DNA from: Thermoproteota archaeon
Lineage (GTDB): Archaea > Thermoproteota > Nitrososphaeria_A > Caldarchaeales > Calditenuaceae
Length of the DNA: 50,070 bases
Direction of reading: 5' to 3'
Assembly: GCA_030550235.1 (NCBI GenBank)
Contig: JAUQPU010000003.1
Coordinates: 143,897-193,966 of the forward strand
Shown: piece after piece, positions 16,382-25,278 of the stretch
Layout of the letters: each line of letters begins with the position of its first letter
How positions within the stretch are numbered: position 1 is the stretch's first letter
Program-made: the position numbers and the translations under genes
The notes under the pieces: generated by a model
What the model was told of the DNA's origin: nothing
Databases searched by the model: none
What the model saw: the letters and a program-made list of their open reading frames with translations, nothing else

Positions 16382-18409
16382 ATGAGCTCATCCGAGTCTT
16401 TACGTGAGGCGCTAAACTTTGACGAGCACCTAATCCTAGAGAACAACTGGAAGGGGAGGTTTGTCGGTATATCGGATTACCAGTTTTTTCATAGGCAGTC
16501 GCTGGAGAATTTCGAGCAGTTCTGGGCTGGCGTAGCTGAGGAGATTGAATGGTTTAAGAAGTTTGAGAAGGTGGTAATTCCTGGTGAGCATCCGAATGTA
16601 TATAAATGGTTTGCCGGCGGCCGTCTAAACCTGTCATATCTCTGCCTAGACAGGCATGTAAAGTCTTGGAGGAAGAATAAACTGGCGCTGATCTGGGAGG
16701 GTGAACCTGTCAAGGAGGATGGAGAGCCGCTTGAAATTAGGAAATTCACCTACTTCGAATTGTGGAGGTATGTGAATCGCGTAGCCTATGTCATGAAAGA
16801 GAAGCTCCATCTCAAGAGAGGCGATAGGGTCGCATTCTACATGCCTATGATCCCTGAGTTGATGATTCTGATGTTGGCTGCAGCCCGTCTCGGAGTAATT
16901 TTTTCCCAGGTCTTCAGCGGCTTCAGCGCCGAAGCACTGGCCTCGAGAATAAGCGACATCGGCGCGAGATACATCTTTACAACCGACGGATACTATAGGA
17001 GGGGGAAGATTGTCAGGACAAAGGAGATCGCTGATAAGGCGGTGGAGGAATGCCCAACTGTCGAGAAGATCATCCTGATACGTAGGGTAGGCAGTACTGA
17101 AACGCCTATTGATGAGGCTAAGCATGCCTACCTTGAAGAGCTTCTAAAGGACGTGAATCCCAACGCCTACGTCCAGCCTGAGGAGATGGAGAGTACTGAC
17201 ATCCTCTATGTGCTATACACATCAGGCACTACAGGTAAGCCTAAAGGAATAATCCATGACACGGGAGGATACGCTGTGCTCCTCAACGCGACTATGAAGT
17301 GGGTCTTTGACATAAGGGATGAGGATATCTTCTGGTGTACAGCCGACATAGGGTGGGTTACTGGCCATTCCTACATAGTCTTCGGTCCGCTCATGGTTGG
17401 AACCACTGTTGTGATGTATGAGGGTGCGCCTGACTTTCCAGCACCCGACCGCTGGTGGAGCATCATAGAGAGGTATGGCGTAACCATCTTCTATACTTCG
17501 CCGACTGCTGTAAGGGCTTTCATGAGGCTTGGGACGGAGCATGTTACCAAGCACGACCTCTCAACCCTCCGGCTTATACACAGTGTAGGTGAGCCGATTA
17601 ATCCGGCTGCGTGGAGATGGCTCTTTGAGCTGATAGGCGGTGGCAGGTGCCCTGTGGGGAGTACTTGGTGGATGACGGAGACGGGTGGAATTCTCATATC
17701 ACACGCTCCAGGCCTTAAGCTTGTTCCGCTTAAAGCAGGGACCAACGGGCCACCGTTGCCCGGTATTGAGGCTGATGTTGTTGACGAGAATGGGGTGTCT
17801 GTACCAAATGGTGTGAAAGGTTACCTAATAATTAAGAGGCCGTGGCCTGGTATGCCTGGCCCGCCAACAGGAATGTATGGGGACCCGGAGAGATATAACT
17901 CGGTCTACTTCTCGAGGTTCGGCTACTTCTTCACAGGCGACTACGCCATCCGGGACAACGACGGCTACATCTGGGTTCTTGGAAGGTCTGATGAGGTTCT
18001 GAAGGTTGCTGGGCATAGGATTGGAACCTACGAGCTGGAATCCACCCTGGTCTCGCATCCCTATGTCGCTGAGGCGGCGGTGTGTGGCGTACCAGACGAT
18101 GTGAAGGGTGAGGTCCCCATAGCCTATGTCGTACTCAAAGCCGATGTCCCCAAGACCTCAAGGGTCCAGGAAGAGCTGAGGAAGTGGGTTAGGGAGCGTA
18201 TAGGAGCTATAGCGGAGCCCAAGAGCATCTTCGTCGTCAGTAGGCTGCCGAAAACCCGGAGTGGGAAGATTATGAGGAGGATTATGAGGGCTTTAGCCAC
18301 CGGTAAACCTATAGGAGACATCACTACGCTTGAGGATGAGGCTGCGGTCGAGGAGGTTAAGATGGCCTACGAGGCTCTACTCAAAGAAATAGGAGGAAAA
18401 CTGGAGTAG
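16382..18409 (+). CDS. acs: Acetyl-CoA synthetase (AMP-forming)
   Basis: Activates acetate (or propionate) to its acyl-CoA through an acyl-adenylate. The protein (675 aa from ATG 16382) has the ACS N-terminal region, the adenylate motif YTSGTTGKPKGIIHD, the acyl pocket and WWMTETGG motif, then TGDYAIRDNDGYIW, GRSDEVLKVAGHRIGTYELE and the C-terminal catalytic lysine in PKTRSGKIMRRIMRA. The start is chosen from the TATA position. Its neighbours are not of the same pathway, so it is probably monocistronic. Exact acyl preference is not readable. Confidence 0.94.
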   Translation: MSSSESLREALNFDEHLILENNWKGRFVGISDYQFFHRQSLENFEQFWAGVAEEIEWFKKFEKVVIPGEHPNVYKWFAGGRLNLSYLCLDRHVKSWRKNKLALIWEGEPVKEDGEPLEIRKFTYFELWRYVNRVAYVMKEKLHLKRGDRVAFYMPMIPELMILMLAAARLGVIFSQVFSGFSAEALASRISDIGARYIFTTDGYYRRGKIVRTKEIADKAVEECPTVEKIILIRRVGSTETPIDEAKHAYLEELLKDVNPNAYVQPEEMESTDILYVLYTSGTTGKPKGIIHDTGGYAVLLNATMKWVFDIRDEDIFWCTADIGWVTGHSYIVFGPLMVGTTVVMYEGAPDFPAPDRWWSIIERYGVTIFYTSPTAVRAFMRLGTEHVTKHDLSTLRLIHSVGEPINPAAWRWLFELIGGGRCPVGSTWWMTETGGILISHAPGLKLVPLKAGTNGPPLPGIEADVVDENGVSVPNGVKGYLIIKRPWPGMPGPPTGMYGDPERYNSVYFSRFGYFFTGDYAIRDNDGYIWVLGRSDEVLKVAGHRIGTYELESTLVSHPYVAEAAVCGVPDDVKGEVPIAYVVLKADVPKTSRVQEELRKWVRERIGAIAEPKSIFVVSRLPKTRSGKIMRRIMRALATGKPIGDITTLEDEAAVEEVKMAYEALLKEIGGKLE

Positions 18410-18415
18410 ACATTA

Positions 18416-19549
18416 TTACAGGTCTGTTGGAGCGAAAGTCAACACCTTAGGCCCATCCTCAGTGACTAGGAAGTTATTCTCCACCCTAACACCGCCAATC
18501 CCTGGGACATAGAGACCGGGCTCCAGAGTAACCACCATGCCGGGCTTCAGAACTTCCGTGGAGCCTGGTATGAAGAATGGAGGCTCCTGCCCATCGAGCC
18601 CTATGCCGTGCCCCGCGTGGTGTGGGAAATAATCGCCATATCCCGCTTCTTTAAACACTCCTCGAATAGTGCTGTATATCTGAGCCCCTGTCTCACCGGG
18701 CCGAAGCATCTCCATGCCTCTCTCAAGGGCCCTAAGAACTATCGAGTGTAGCTTCTTCAACCCCTCACTTGGCCTTCCACCAACCACATATGTCCTGCAC
18801 GTATCGCTCCAGTATTCCATCGTCGTAACCCAGAGGTCAAATATGAAGGGGTCTCCCTCCCTTAAGACCCGAGACGTTGGTGGCCCTCCAATATCTAACG
18901 CCCTCTCACCCGAGACGAAGTCCCCTGCAAAGTACTGGAATGTCCCAACGATTCGGCTGAGCTCCTTATGTATCTCGCCATAGACTTCGACTTCTGTTCT
19001 ACCGGGTGTGACCAGTTTTTTGGCCATGTTGTATGCCTTGTCTACGAGCTCGCAGCTCCTTTTGATTAGTTCGAGCTCGTCATCATGCTTAACAGCTCTC
19101 ATGATTAGAATATCCTGCGATATGTCTGTCAGCTCGAAGTCTCCTACCCCGCGTCGGAGGGCATGATGTAGTGTGTGTGGGAGATTCCACGCGTCGACGC
19201 CCATGCGCTTGGCTCCAGAGAGATACTCCCTCACGAGTTTTTCAGCCTCACCTGCGACGTAGTCCGGGTAAGCTATCATCCGCTCCTCGAGTTTATAGTT
19301 CTCGAAGAGGACTAGACTTCCGCCGAAGGTCTTCGAGGCTATGTCCTTCTCCGTCGAGCCTGTCAGCAAGACTGGCTCCCGCCCCACTCGTAGGAAGAGA
19401 TAGGTTGGGAGTATGAGTCTTGTTGTCCAGAAGCCTGTGAAATAGTAGACCTCCTTCTTTCCCGAGATTACGGCGGCTTCAAGACCTCTGCTCCTCAGGA
19501 GACTCTCGAGCTGCATTATTCTGGCTTGGGTACCCTTAGTCCATGGCAT
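18416..19549 (-). CDS. M24 family aminopeptidase (Xaa-Pro peptidase-like)
   Basis: A two-domain metallopeptidase of 377 aa in the pita-bread fold. The N-terminal creatinase-like domain covers about residues 1-135. The catalytic half keeps the metal ligands: Asp in FDLWVTTMEYWSDTCRTY (two), His in FPHHAGHGIGLDGQEPP, Glu in VTLEPGLYVPG and Glu in GGVRVENNFLVTE. It is likely to cleave before or after proline in peptides; prolidase versus Xaa-Pro aminopeptidase cannot be told apart here. It converges with acs. Confidence 0.9.
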   Translation of the reverse strand: MPWTKGTQARIMQLESLLRSRGLEAAVISGKKEVYYFTGFWTTRLILPTYLFLRVGREPVLLTGSTEKDIASKTFGGSLVLFENYKLEERMIAYPDYVAGEAEKLVREYLSGAKRMGVDAWNLPHTLHHALRRGVGDFELTDISQDILIMRAVKHDDELELIKRSCELVDKAYNMAKKLVTPGRTEVEVYGEIHKELSRIVGTFQYFAGDFVSGERALDIGGPPTSRVLREGDPFIFDLWVTTMEYWSDTCRTYVVGGRPSEGLKKLHSIVLRALERGMEMLRPGETGAQIYSTIRGVFKEAGYGDYFPHHAGHGIGLDGQEPPFFIPGSTEVLKPGMVVTLEPGLYVPGIGGVRVENNFLVTEDGPKVLTFAPTDL

Positions 19550-19602
19550 ACCTGCTCGATACTGTTGAAGCTAGGATAGGATATATGCATTCACGACTTC
19601 TT

Positions 19603-20655
19603 TCAAGTCGTTACCTCGTTTAACCTGCCCTCCCGGCTCATCTCCCTAATCTCCATGGCTATCCTCCTCCCTAACGATACAGGCTTTCTGAGGAAGAGCT
19701 TTGAATACTGTCCACCAAGTGCCATGTGTGCGTTTGTCCCTCCACCGATGCGTGGAGCGACATCATATACGACCAGCTGGAGCTCAGGCGTGACCAGGGT
19801 TTGGAGGGTGAAGGGGCCTATTATCCCCGGAGGCTCAAGCCGCCTAGCCGCCTCCACAAACCTCTCACCGATGGTATACGCCTCCTCTAGGAGGCTTTCG
19901 CGGAGTGTTACGGGTATGTGCCCAACCTCAACCATGCTTATCCTCGCCTCAATCTCCAGCTGTTGCTGAGCTGGTAGGTGAAGCACTCCGTCGAGGTTGC
20001 TCTGGATTCTCCTGTCAACGCTTAGAATCTCGAGCCTCTGCCTAGCTATGCTGTAGAAGTAGTTGATGTTGAAGTGGGCTCCCAATACAAGCTCCTCCGC
20101 CACGCTCCTCCTCAGCTGCTCCTCCGAGATCACCCCCCTCCTAAGAGCCTCATCTATCTTGGCGTAGAGCTCATCCCTGCTTGACGCGAATATGAAGGCC
20201 CTCTCCTGTGGCCTCCCAGCCTCCTGGACCTTCAGGACTACTGGGCCGGAAACATCTTCAAGCCTCCAGACTGCCGGCCTTCTTATTCCAGCCTCGTCGA
20301 GGAGCCGATAATAGTTTTTCTCGCCAGTGCGCTCCTCCCATCTTAGGAGGTGTTTGTTTCCGTAGACAGGCACTCTCAACTCCTTCTCAATTGGGTCGTA
20401 GCCGACGTAGACGGCCATGCTCCTGTTGGGGACGATTATCGAGTCCTCCTTCAGAAGCCTTTCTTGGATGTGGGGGTCGATGATGTTTCTATAATCGTCG
20501 AGGATTATACATTTATCCACAGTCTCGCGGGCTGCGGCGTATATCTTCTCCCTATTCTTCCTGCATATTGCTATCGTTGTAAATCCCTCGTCTTTGGCTC
20601 CGTCAAAAACATCTAGGGCCGAATGGCTCGCTATACATGCTATACTTAGGCCCAA
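19603..20655 (-). CDS. purP: PurP-type ATP-grasp enzyme (FAICAR synthetase)
   Basis: PurP makes FAICAR from AICAR, formate and ATP in archaeal purine synthesis. The 350-aa protein begins IACIASHSALDVFDGAKDEG and has VYGNKHLLRWEERTGEKNYY, an ATP-grasp core, GAHFNINYFYS, and the C-terminal PPGIIGPFTLQ, VYDVAPRIGGGTNAHM and GRRIAMEI. These match the family closely. A second, more divergent copy lies 2 bases upstream on the same strand, so the pair is probably cotranscribed. This copy looks the more canonical of the two. Confidence 0.88.
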   Translation of the reverse strand: MGLSIACIASHSALDVFDGAKDEGFTTIAICRKNREKIYAAARETVDKCIILDDYRNIIDPHIQERLLKEDSIIVPNRSMAVYVGYDPIEKELRVPVYGNKHLLRWEERTGEKNYYRLLDEAGIRRPAVWRLEDVSGPVVLKVQEAGRPQERAFIFASSRDELYAKIDEALRRGVISEEQLRRSVAEELVLGAHFNINYFYSIARQRLEILSVDRRIQSNLDGVLHLPAQQQLEIEARISMVEVGHIPVTLRESLLEEAYTIGERFVEAARRLEPPGIIGPFTLQTLVTPELQLVVYDVAPRIGGGTNAHMALGGQYSKLFLRKPVSLGRRIAMEIREMSREGRLNEVTT

Positions 20656-20657
20656 CG

Positions 20658-21662
20658 CTAGGTCAGCACCTCCCCCAGCCTACCCTGCTCCATAGCCATC
20701 CTAACCTCAAGCGCCATCCTCCTACCCACCGTCATCTCCCGCCCCCAATACAGAGCAAGATAGGGGCTCCCGCCTAAGTATACATTTGTCCCAGCAACTA
20801 TTCGACCAGAGAACTCGAAGACTATAGGCTTTAGATCTTCTGTGACGACTGTCTCAAGGCAGAAAGGCCCAATCACTCCAGGCGGTATGAGGCGCCTGGT
20901 AGCCTCAACGAGCTTCTCACCTAGCTCTATGAATTCCTCTAGAAGCCTCTCCCTCGGATAGACCTGTAGGTTTCCAGTGACTACAAAGCCCTCCTTTAGG
21001 TCTCCGATGTTCCTCGGGCTTAAACGTCTAAGACCATCGACGTTGGATTCATATCTTATGTCGAACCCCGTCAGTTCGAGCCTATCCATTATGGGGCTCT
21101 GGAAATAGTGGGCGTATATTGTTGTCCCCACGATATACTCTTGGAGGAAGATGTCGTCCTCTCTTGTAATGAGGTTCTGCTCCCTCAGGTTCTTGAGCCA
21201 ATTCTTGATCTCCTCTGGGCTGCGTGTAACCAGGTATCCCCGCCCACCCTTGGCTCCTGGGAGCTTCGCTATAACAAGCCTATCCACCTCACTTATGCTT
21301 CTAAACCGCCTGGGCATCGGCATCCTCGCCTCCTCCAGGAGACGAGTCTTCAAACTCCAGTCAGCCTCCCACCTCACCAGGTGCCTAAGCCCAAAGACCG
21401 GTATCCTAACTCTCTCCACAAGACTGGGTGTTAGATACTCAACCACGCCGCCCGTAGGTATCAGAAAGTAGCCCTCATCAGCTAGACTGTCGAGGAGTGA
21501 AGGGTCGCTGTATTGATGGAGCCGCGCCTTGAGGGTAGGGAACCTTTCATATAGCTTCAACCGCTCGGGCGGCCCGAAGATCGCTGCCTCAAACCCCTCC
21601 TCGAGAAAGCCCAGTGAGAGCTGGATGGCTGAATGACCCGCGTAGATGGCCGCTCCACGCAT
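20658..21662 (-). CDS. PurP-like ATP-grasp paralogue
   Basis: A 334-aa relative of the downstream Pur[65 protein letters not shown] and [17 protein letters not shown] follow the same order. Several positions differ from the neighbour, notably SGRIVAGTN in place of APRIGGGTN. Some archaea carry two PurP-type proteins and the role of the second is unclear. It is the promoter-proximal gene of the pair. Confidence 0.8.
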   Translation of the reverse strand: MRGAAIYAGHSAIQLSLGFLEEGFEAAIFGPPERLKLYERFPTLKARLHQYSDPSLLDSLADEGYFLIPTGGVVEYLTPSLVERVRIPVFGLRHLVRWEADWSLKTRLLEEARMPMPRRFRSISEVDRLVIAKLPGAKGGRGYLVTRSPEEIKNWLKNLREQNLITREDDIFLQEYIVGTTIYAHYFQSPIMDRLELTGFDIRYESNVDGLRRLSPRNIGDLKEGFVVTGNLQVYPRERLLEEFIELGEKLVEATRRLIPPGVIGPFCLETVVTEDLKPIVFEFSGRIVAGTNVYLGGSPYLALYWGREMTVGRRMALEVRMAMEQGRLGEVLT

Positions 21663-21705
21663 CTCCTAGCCCCGGCCCCTCCTGTGTGTGGGGCTCATAG
21701 GCCTT

Positions 21706-21716
21706 GATTATAAACC
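21706..21716 (-). promoter_or_regulatory. TATA box of the purP pair
   Basis: GGTTTATAATC on the minus strand, about 50 bases before the ATG at 21662. It would leave a leader of about 23 bases containing GGAGGGG. Confidence 0.5.
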
Positions 21717-21755
21717 GTGGCGGTGCCTGAATGGCGAGATGGGGATTGTAGGTAG

Positions 21756-21763
21756 GTATATAA
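21756..21763 (+). promoter_or_regulatory. TATA box of the beta-CASP nuclease gene
   Basis: GTATATAA in the divergent spacer, predicting transcription from about 21785. This gives a leader of roughly 45-65 bases that includes GGTGAT at 21818-21823, a good Shine-Dalgarno sequence. Confidence 0.5.
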
Positions 21764-21852
21764 CGTTGCATGGCCATCTAAGACGACAGAATAGTGGGTT
21801 AAACAGTGGATAAAGATGGTGATGGGCTATAGAGATTAGGGTTCTCGGAGGA

Positions 21853-23085
21853 GTGAGAGAGGTAGGAAGGTCTGCTATACTTGTGAAGACGGCTGGCGGA
21901 GCGAGGATTCTGCTCGACTACGGTGTCAAGGTTGACGACAAGGTCATGATGCCGGGACACGTGTCGCCGAGGGACTTGGACGCGGTTTTGATATCTCACG
22001 CCCACCTCGACCATGTCGGCGCGGTGCCCCTGCTCCTTGTTAGCGGCGCGCCCAAGATCTTCGCCACAGAGTCGACCGTCAGGCAGGCTGAGGTGCTGTT
22101 GAAAGACATGCTCAAGCTTAGTGGATACTTTCTGCCCTTCACAGATGCTGAGGTCTTGAAATTCGTTAGAGCCACCCAGAGGGTGAATTATGGTGAGCGT
22201 ATCAGGATTAAGGACGCGGAGATAGAGTTCATAGACGCCGGCCACATTCCGGGTAGCGCCCAGATTGTAGTCAACGCTGATAAGACCCTCTTATATTCCG
22301 GCGACTTCACCTCGGTAAAGACGCGCCTACTAGATGGTTGCGACGATCCCGGCTCAGGGTTTGACGTAGTAGTCACAGAGTCAACATATGCGCTCGAGGC
22401 GCACCTGCCTAGAAAGGTCTTGGAGGACAATGTTGTGGAGCTTGCCCGGGAGACGGTGAATCAGGGCGGCGTGATGGTTGTGCCTTCCTTCGCTGTTGCT
22501 AGGGCTCAGGAAGTGGCCTGCATACTCGCCGCACATGGTTTTCATGAGAACGTGTGGATGGATGGGATGGCGAGGCAGCTACTCCAGCTCTATCTTGACG
22601 ACGAGGAATACGTGGACGGCTTCGACCTATTAGCGAGGACCAGCAGGAAGCTGAGAATCGTGAAGGGGAGGAGAGATAGGGAGAGGCTACTAGAAGACCC
22701 CTCGGTGGTTATTAGCCCGGCTGGCATGCTGAAGGGTGGGCCGGCAGCTTACTATGCCCAGAAAATAGCAGGAGACGAAGCGTCAACAATACTGCTCGTC
22801 AGCTTCCAAGCCCCCAACACGCCTGGCGCTAAGCTCTTAGCAGAGGGCAAACTGTCTCCGAATGGGTCAGAGATTAAGGTGGCGGCAAAAGTAGTCCAAT
22901 ACAAGCTATCTGCACACGCTGGGCAGGCAGAGCTGCGCGATTATATCTCCAAGAGGAGCGACTCAGGAATCGCCATCACGATACACGGCGACCCCGAGGC
23001 CTGCGAGGCGCTCGCAGCATGGGTCAACGCCAACACGGGGCTAAAGGCGATAAACCCTTCTGGTCCTGAACCGATAGTTGTCTAA
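21853..23085 (+). CDS. Archaeal beta-CASP ribonuclease (aCPSF2-like)
   Basis: A metallo-beta-lactamase/beta-CASP nuclease of 410 aa or slightly more, without the N-terminal KH domains of aCPSF1. It has HAHLDHVGAVP (zinc ligands), GHIPGSAQIV, YSGDFTSVKTRLLDG, VVTESTYA, and the beta-CASP motifs VVPSFAVARAQE, VISPAGMLKGGPA, LSAHAGQAEL and ITIHGDPEA. It probably acts in RNA 3' processing or decay. The conserved first strand (IEIRVLGG) is encoded just upstream, in frame, with no ATG/GTG/TTG before it. The true start may therefore be ATA 21829 or ATT 21835, downstream of GGTGAT. The GTG given here is the first ordinary start codon. Confidence 0.88.
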   Translation: MREVGRSAILVKTAGGARILLDYGVKVDDKVMMPGHVSPRDLDAVLISHAHLDHVGAVPLLLVSGAPKIFATESTVRQAEVLLKDMLKLSGYFLPFTDAEVLKFVRATQRVNYGERIRIKDAEIEFIDAGHIPGSAQIVVNADKTLLYSGDFTSVKTRLLDGCDDPGSGFDVVVTESTYALEAHLPRKVLEDNVVELARETVNQGGVMVVPSFAVARAQEVACILAAHGFHENVWMDGMARQLLQLYLDDEEYVDGFDLLARTSRKLRIVKGRRDRERLLEDPSVVISPAGMLKGGPAAYYAQKIAGDEASTILLVSFQAPNTPGAKLLAEGKLSPNGSEIKVAAKVVQYKLSAHAGQAELRDYISKRSDSGIAITIHGDPEACEALAAWVNANTGLKAINPSGPEPIVV

Positions 23086-23128
23086 GGATAACGCTTAACA
23101 ATAGCCGTGTATCAATGCTTGTAAAGTG

Positions 23129-23602
23129 ATGTACGCTGCGACGAGCGTAGAGAGACTTCTCCTGCACGACAGATATGTGCGGGTCTTTGCCCTCGAAGTT
23201 CTCAGCCTTTTCCTTCTGCTCTCAACAGTCATAATACTCGTTCTCAAGGACCTACATCTCTCCCTCATCACCCTTGCACCAGCCATGGTCACAGTTCCAG
23301 CATGGTTTTTGTGGGAACAGAAGAGAAAGAGTAGGGTACTAAAGATATTCAAGGTCTCAAAGGTCGTGAACTCCGCTATGCCTCTGGCTGACTATCGAGT
23401 CCCCATCAACATGCTCGTCCTCGACGCCAAACTAACAATGGTGGAGGCACTTCACGGGTCTCAGACCATCAGATACTTAGACTACGAGGAGAGAAGCCTC
23501 GGAGAACAGGTACTATTAGTGATCGATGGGTGTGGCAGAGTCTTAGCGGCTGAGTCGCTGAGTAGGCCGCCGAGTCTAAAGCTACTAATGAAAATTAGAT
23601 AG
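23129..23602 (+). CDS. Hypothetical two-helix membrane protein
   Basis: Not recognised. The 157-aa product has two hydrophobic stretches near residues 24-42 and 47-64, followed by WEQKRKSRVLKIFKVSKVV. A soluble C-terminal domain of about 85 residues comes next, ending LGEQVLLVIDGCGRVLAAES. The positive cluster after the second helix suggests that both ends face the cytoplasm. ATG 23129 is preferred to the GTG three bases earlier. Spacing to the nuclease gene is about 40 bases, so cotranscription is possible. Confidence 0.65.
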   Translation: MYAATSVERLLLHDRYVRVFALEVLSLFLLLSTVIILVLKDLHLSLITLAPAMVTVPAWFLWEQKRKSRVLKIFKVSKVVNSAMPLADYRVPINMLVLDAKLTMVEALHGSQTIRYLDYEERSLGEQVLLVIDGCGRVLAAESLSRPPSLKLLMKIR

Positions 23603-23663
23603 GTTGGTTCAATTCTAACTTATTAGTTTATGATGAAGCTATATGTTACAGTGGAAGGAAAAA

Positions 23664-23672
23664 GTATATAGG
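23664..23672 (+). promoter_or_regulatory. TATA box of the DUF350 gene
   Basis: GTATATAGG is centred about 30 bases before ATG 23698, consistent with a leaderless or near-leaderless transcript. Confidence 0.6.
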
Positions 23673-23697
23673 TCGCTAGACACCCACTTATGATGAT

Positions 23698-24249
23698 ATG
23701 GCTGTAGAAATGGTGATACTAGACCTCTTGGTGGCCGTGATTCAGCTAGTACTCGCTGTTGCTCTCGCGCTATTCAGCATAACCATCGCCCTGAACATAC
23801 TTGACAGAACCACCAAACAGATCAACGAGTTCGAGGAGCTTAGGAACAGGAACGTGGCCGTCGGCGTCTATATTGCGGGCATACTGATTGCGGTTGGGAA
23901 CGTTGTGGGACAGGCCGTGTCTGGGATAAGTAAGGCAGTGATACCGGGGCAGTTCAACGTAGGAGCCATCATCGGAGGGATTATCCAGCTCTTTATAGGC
24001 CTGCCCCTAGCCATCATATTGATTGTGTGGGCTCAGAATCGGGTCTACAGCTGGCTCATCAGGATTGCAGAGACTATTCCAGGAGTTGACGTGAAGGAGT
24101 TTGATGTAGAGAAGGAGCTCAAAAACGGTAACGTCGCGATGGCGGCGATACTCTTCGGAACATTCCTAGCTATCTCATTCGTGATAAGCCAGGGTATATC
24201 CTTCCTCTCAGAGCCGATAGCTTCTGCTATCACAAGCCTGATCCGCTAG
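23698..24249 (+). CDS. Tandem DUF350 (UPF0719) membrane protein
   Basis: A 183-aa membrane protein with two copies of the DUF350 motif. Copy one reads INEFEELRNRNVAVGVYIAG near residues 41-60. Copy two reads FDVEKELKNGNVAMAAILFG near 138-157. Each is followed by a hydrophobic segment, and four to five membrane helices are likely overall. DUF350 proteins are small inner-membrane proteins of unknown function, often found with stress or membrane-remodelling genes. It has its own promoter. Confidence 0.75.
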   Translation: MAVEMVILDLLVAVIQLVLAVALALFSITIALNILDRTTKQINEFEELRNRNVAVGVYIAGILIAVGNVVGQAVSGISKAVIPGQFNVGAIIGGIIQLFIGLPLAIILIVWAQNRVYSWLIRIAETIPGVDVKEFDVEKELKNGNVAMAAILFGTFLAISFVISQGISFLSEPIASAITSLIR

Positions 24250-24311
24250 GCAACAAGTAACCCCAATAGCTGTTTTATTCATATATTCTGAAACTCGTCT
24301 CAGCCCCATAT

Positions 24312-25223
24312 TTACCTCTGTAGCACTCTTAGGTCTGAAAAGCATTGCCCACAGACATAGTGTCGCTGTGAGACGGCTCTCGCCATGGAGAATGGTGCTT
24401 TGCAGACAGGGCAGCGGAGAGCTGTTGCCGCCTTCTTAAATGGCTCTCCACATTCGAGGCACTTGTCCGTACCTATGGGTGCGCCAGCGCCGCATTTTGA
24501 GCAAACGACTGTATTGCTGCGGCTAATCACCTCTATGCGTATGAGGGGTCCGGAAACTGTGGCTGCTCTCGCCGTCTTTGGCGGCTTCTCTCTTTTGATG
24601 TGTAGTGTAATGTTTTCATTTATTGTTCGCCGCGGCGTGGTGCGCTGGGGCGTTGATACTAGGAGGGTCTCCACCTCGCGCTCACCAGTAGGGGTCTCGG
24701 CCCCTATTCTGAGGGTGGTCAGGGCTGTTAGGAGGGCTGAGGCTGCCAAGGTTGCGGAGGAGGCGAAGACAAGGTATGTCAGCTCCCCGTATCTCACTTG
24801 TTCCATGAATTGGATGGTTCTGCTGCTCATTAAAAAGACGAACGTTATGGTACTGACGCCTACTAGGCTTATCGGCGAGAAGTAGAGAGGTCTGAGCTTC
24901 AACTTACTAGCTGTCCTGAGATATAGAGCTGCCTCGATAGCCGAGTATGAGGCCCAGGTGGCCAGTGCTATAAGAAGCCCATACTCGATGAGGCCGTAAC
25001 TCTGCGACAGTATGGCTGCGTATGTTGCTCCTCCAAGTATCCAGATTGCTGGGTAGAGGTTTCCGAGGGCTCCCAGCCTTTTTCCAAGAGAGCGCCACCC
25101 CCATCCACGCAGTATAATGGATGCTGGGTAGGCCGCTAGGGCGGGCAGATAGAGTATGGTTGGTAGGGAAAAGATAAGGGCATTAATTACTGAGAGGAAG
25201 TAGCCTAGGCTGAGAAGCCTCAT
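24312..25223 (-). CDS. Multi-pass membrane protein with C-terminal double zinc ribbon
   Basis: Not assigned to a named family. The 303-aa protein has about six hydrophobic segments up to residue 175, a polar linker rich in Thr/Arg (about 180-230), then two zinc-ribbon modules: CSKCGA...CLECGEPF and CPVCKAPF...CGQCFSDL. The ribbons would lie in the cytoplasm or bind a partner. It stands alone between a DUF350 gene and a nucleoside hydrolase. There is no obvious operon partner to suggest a role. Confidence 0.8.
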   Translation of the reverse strand: MRLLSLGYFLSVINALIFSLPTILYLPALAAYPASIILRGWGWRSLGKRLGALGNLYPAIWILGGATYAAILSQSYGLIEYGLLIALATWASYSAIEAALYLRTASKLKLRPLYFSPISLVGVSTITFVFLMSSRTIQFMEQVRYGELTYLVFASSATLAASALLTALTTLRIGAETPTGEREVETLLVSTPQRTTPRRTINENITLHIKREKPPKTARAATVSGPLIRIEVISRSNTVVCSKCGAGAPIGTDKCLECGEPFKKAATALRCPVCKAPFSMARAVSQRHYVCGQCFSDLRVLQR

Positions 25224-25278
25224 GTCTGAGACACATTGAAGGGAGCCGGAATATATCTCTGAACTCGCCCGTAGGGCT

